Shown one piece after another: positions 61,853 to 64,000 of a stretch of 64,000 bases of DNA. Numbering within the stretch: position 1 is the first letter of the stretch; each line of letters starts with the position of its first letter. The notes below the pieces were generated by a model that did no database searches, was not told the origin of the DNA, and worked only from the letters and a program-made list of their open reading frames with translations. Origin of the DNA: Caulobacterales bacterium (GTDB taxonomy: Bacteria; Pseudomonadota; Alphaproteobacteria; Caulobacterales; Caulobacteraceae). Location: the NCBI GenBank assembly GCA_016183935.1, contig JACPDR010000013.1, positions 37,710 to 101,709 of the forward strand, written 5' to 3'. The position numbers were made by a program, and so were the translations under genes.

Positions 61853-62959
61853 ATGCAGAAACTGCTCGCCTCCCTCTTGACCGCCGCCGCCGTGGCCGGG
61901 TTCGCCCTTCCCGCCCAGGCGCAGTCGCGGATCAAGGACATCGCCGCCGTCGAGGGCGTCCGCACCAACCAGCTGGTCGGCTACGGGCTGGTGGTCGGCC
62001 TGAACGGCACCGGCGACAGCCTGCGCAACTGTCCGTTCACCCGGCAGTCGCTGGAAGGGATGACCGAGCGGCTGGGCGTCAATATCCGCGGCTCCAACGC
62101 CAACTCCAAGAACATGGCCGCCATCATGGTCACCGGCGAGTTGCCGCCCTTCGCCACGCCCGGCGCCCGCATCGACGTCAACGTCTCGTCCATGTGCGAC
62201 GCCAAGAGCCTGCTGGGCGGGACCCTGCTGGTCACCAGCCTGCAGGGCGCCGACGGCGAGGTCTATGCGGTCGCGCAGGGCTCGATCCAGACCGGCGCGG
62301 TTTCGGCGTCGGGCGCTTCGGGATCGTCGGTGACGCGCGGCGTGCCCACCGCGGGCCGCATCGCCTCGGGCGCCACGGTCGGGCGCGAGACCGGCTTCCA
62401 GCTGGCCAACATGAACGAGATCCGGCTGACGCTGCGCAACCCGGACTTCACCACCGCCCAGCGCGTCGCCGCCGCCATCAACCAAGTCTATCCGAACGCG
62501 GCGCTGGCCGAGAACGGCACCGTTATCGCCCTGCGCGCGCCGGGCCAGATGGGCATGGCCGGCTTCATCAGCCGGGTCGAGAACCTGCCCGTCGCCGTGG
62601 ACGCCCCCGCCAAGGTGATTATCGACGAGGTCAACGGCGTCATCGTCATGGGAGACGCGGTGCGGGTCTCCACCGTCGCCATCGCCCAGGGCAATCTGAC
62701 CGTCTCGGTGCAGGAGACGCCGCTAGTCAGCCAGCCCGAGCCGTTCAGCCGCGGCGGCGAGACCGTGGTCGTGCCGCAGTCGGACGTCTCGGTCGAGGAA
62801 GACCTCGGGACCCAGATGCGGATCATCGGCGGCGGCGCCTCGCTGTCCGACCTCGTCAACGGCCTGAACGCCCTCGGCGTCAGCCCGCGCGACATGATCA
62901 GCATCCTGCAGGCCATCAAGGCCGCCGGCGCGCTGCAGGCCGAAATCGAGGTGATGTGA
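61853..62959 (+). CDS. flgI: Flagellar P-ring protein FlgI
   Basis: 368 aa, the normal FlgI length. Signal peptide (MQKLLASLLTAAAVAGFALPAQA), then RIKDIAAVEGVRTNQLVGYGLVVGLNGTGD, GTLLVTSLQGADGEVYAVAQG and the C-terminal ASLSDLVNGLNALGVSPRDMISILQAIKAAGALQAEIEVM. It forms the P-ring in the peptidoglycan around the flagellar rod. Start at ATG 61853 gives the signal peptide. Confidence 0.96.
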   Translation: MQKLLASLLTAAAVAGFALPAQAQSRIKDIAAVEGVRTNQLVGYGLVVGLNGTGDSLRNCPFTRQSLEGMTERLGVNIRGSNANSKNMAAIMVTGELPPFATPGARIDVNVSSMCDAKSLLGGTLLVTSLQGADGEVYAVAQGSIQTGAVSASGASGSSVTRGVPTAGRIASGATVGRETGFQLANMNEIRLTLRNPDFTTAQRVAAAINQVYPNAALAENGTVIALRAPGQMGMAGFISRVENLPVAVDAPAKVIIDEVNGVIVMGDAVRVSTVAIAQGNLTVSVQETPLVSQPEPFSRGGETVVVPQSDVSVEEDLGTQMRIIGGGASLSDLVNGLNALGVSPRDMISILQAIKAAGALQAEIEVM

Positions 62960-62961
62960 GG

Positions 62962-63267
62962 ATGAGCGACCTGTCCGTCTCCCCCGCCCTGCTCCAGCCG
63001 GCGCCGTCCGCCCCGCCGGCCGCCGCCCCCACGGCCCGGATGCGCGAGACCGCCGAGGCGTTCGAGGCCTCCTTCCTGGCGCAGATGATGAAGCCGATGT
63101 TCGAGGGCCTCTCGACCGAGGGTCCGTTCGGCGGCGGCGAAGCCGAAAGCACCTGGCGCAGCTTCATGATCGAGGCCATGGCCAAGCAGACCGTCAAGGC
63201 CGGCGGGATCGGCCTCGCCGACCAGGTCGTCGCCCAGATGCTGAAGATGCAGGAGCAAGCGCAATGA
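62962..63267 (+). CDS. FlgJ-like rod-binding protein
   Basis: 101 aa rod-binding domain only (RETAEAFEASFLAQMMKPMFEGL and SFMIEAMAKQTVKAGGIGLADQVVAQMLKMQ), without the muramidase half of enteric FlgJ. This short form is usual in Caulobacter. It begins 2 nt after flgI and overlaps the next gene by 4 nt. It assists rod assembly. Confidence 0.88.
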   Translation: MSDLSVSPALLQPAPSAPPAAAPTARMRETAEAFEASFLAQMMKPMFEGLSTEGPFGGGEAESTWRSFMIEAMAKQTVKAGGIGLADQVVAQMLKMQEQAQ

Positions 63268-63707
63268 CCGGAACCGCCGCCCTCAACGCCACCGCCCGGG
63301 TGCGTCAGCTGATCGACCTGACCGAGCGGCTGACCGCCAGCCTCGGCGCCGAAGCCGAGGCCTTCGAGGCGCACCGGCCGCAGGACGCCGCCGCCAGCCT
63401 GGCCGGGACCCAGGATCTGGCCAACGCCTACCGTCGGGAATCGGCGCAGGTGAAGGCCGATCCGGGCACGCTGGCCGCCGCCCCCGCCAAGGAGCGGGCC
63501 GCCCTGATCCGGGTCACCCAGGCGTTCGAAGCCATCCTGACCCGCCATTCCCGCGCCATCGAGGCCGCGCGGATCATCTCCGAGGGGCTGGTCAAGACCA
63601 TCGCCGCCGAGGTGGCCACCCAGCGGGGCAATCCGTCCGCCTATGGCGCCAGCGGCCGGGCCAACACCGGCGACAGCCGGGCGGTGGCCTTCAACCGGAC
63701 GGCCTGA
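63264..63707 (+). CDS. Flagellar protein FlbY-like (FlgN-like)
   Basis: 147 aa, mostly helical: [71 protein letters not shown], with a Gly/Ser tail. The position after flgI-flgJ and the helical pattern fit Caulobacter FlbY/FlgN-like proteins, a filament-cap-protein chaperone type. Its last 17 nt overlap the convergent ABC-F gene. Confidence 0.75.
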   Translation: MTGTAALNATARVRQLIDLTERLTASLGAEAEAFEAHRPQDAAASLAGTQDLANAYRRESAQVKADPGTLAAAPAKERAALIRVTQAFEAILTRHSRAIEAARIISEGLVKTIAAEVATQRGNPSAYGASGRANTGDSRAVAFNRTA

Positions 63708-64000
63708 GTTCGATCGTCCGTTCCACGCCGATCGCCCGCAGAAAGTCGGGATCGTGGCTGACCACCACCACAGCGCCGTCATAGGCGACCAGCGCCGCTT
63801 CGACCGCTGCGATCGAGTCGAGGTCCAGATGGTTGGTGGGCTCGTCGAGGATCAGCAGCTGCGGCGGCCGGGCGGCGGTCATGACGCAGGCCAGCCCCGC
63901 CCGCAGCCGCTCGCCGCCGGACAGGGCGCCGACGGTCCGTCGCGCCGCCGTGTTGCGTAAGAGGAAGCGGGCCAGAGCCGCGTGCGCCTCATTGGGCGTC
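63691..64000 (-). CDS. ABC-F family ATPase, C-terminal part
   Basis: Partial: the 5' part runs off the right edge of the window. The visible 102 codons hold the ABC signature [12 protein letters not shown], Walker [16 protein letters not shown] and the H-loop [11 protein letters not shown], then a short tail ending ELRPSG. EPTNHLD is diagnostic of ABC-F translation factors (EttA/Uup type). It lacks the long C-terminal coiled coil of Uup. Confidence 0.9.
   Translation of the reverse strand, partial: TPNEAHAALARFLLRNTAARRTVGALSGGERLRAGLACVMTAARPPQLLILDEPTNHLDLDSIAAVEAALVAYDGAVVVVSHDPDFLRAIGVERTIELRPSG

Noticed and set aside
1..64000. CRISPR arrays, IS elements or transposase genes
   Set aside because: No regularly spaced repeat-spacer array, no DDE transposase motifs and no IS-like terminal repeats with target duplications were seen.

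Overview
The window is high-GC alphaproteobacterial DNA. The right end (about 56.4-64 kb) carries fliX, flgI, a FlgJ-like rod gene, a FlbY-like gene, a DksA with only one zinc-finger cysteine, gltX and small Caulobacter-type secreted proteins. This points to Caulobacterales, most likely Brevundimonas or a close relative (inference from gene content; no database search was possible). The left 55.8 kb reads as an integrated mobile element (ICE or genomic island) that ends at a tyrosine recombinase gene (54494..55777). Its other end lies outside the window.

Layout. (1) 48-9683, all minus strand: a plasmid/ICE maintenance block with a RadC/JAB protein, a toprim/primase-like protein, a large ParB-like protein, a 1420-aa methyltransferase-helicase of the strawberry-notch/DarB type, two SSB-type proteins and a GcrA-type regulator. 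(2) 9787-13009: a secreted nuclease, an NTF2-like protein, a tRNA-like relic, a tandem DUF305 protein and a Cys-rich four-helix copper-binding protein. (3) 12626-19301: cusCBAF-type Cu/Ag RND efflux operon preceded by a small secreted Cys protein. (4) 19691-22291: arsR-arsC-acr3-arsH. (5) 22479-30510: copCD; an operon DUF2231 / NTF2-like / DUF411 / PepSY / type III polyketide synthase / ICMT-like methyltransferase; a CnrY-CnrX-CnrH-like anti-sigma/sensor/ECF sigma module; a lipoprotein and a second CopC. (6) 30767-37587: copB, copA (multicopper oxidase), DUF305, Cu-ATPase and CsoR. (7) 37743-44030: acyltransferase, DUF2188, second four-helix copper protein, GDCCVxC + MerT-like + MerR, cytochrome c-FTR1 (PbrT-like) permease, DUF411. 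(8) 45137-54279: acyltransferase, czcD, DUF190, czcCBA, small secreted His/Cys protein, second CDF transporter and a second MerR. (9) 54494-56475: integrase and a non-coding end with long inverted repeats. (10) 56476-64000: chromosomal backbone.

How the parts work together. Cu/Ag leaves the cytosol through the P1B ATPase (CsoR-controlled), is oxidised or bound in the periplasm by CopA, CopB, CopC, CusF, DUF305 and four-helix proteins, and is exported by CusCBA. Zn/Cd/Co/Pb are handled by CzcCBA plus CDF pumps under MerR-type control, arsenic by the ars operon, and Hg/Pb-type ions by the MerR/MerT-like/FTR1 cluster. The most distinctive feature is a shared promoter motif, CGAGGG[A/C] - 14 bp - GCGTA, found five times exactly and once in a weaker form. 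It precedes the ECF sigma operon itself, the divergent DUF2231 operon, the lipoprotein-copC operon, copA-copB, the four-helix copper protein and (weaker) copCD. This suggests that a CnrYXH-type sensor module controls a copper regulon, which may also include a BpsAB-like polyketide pathway.
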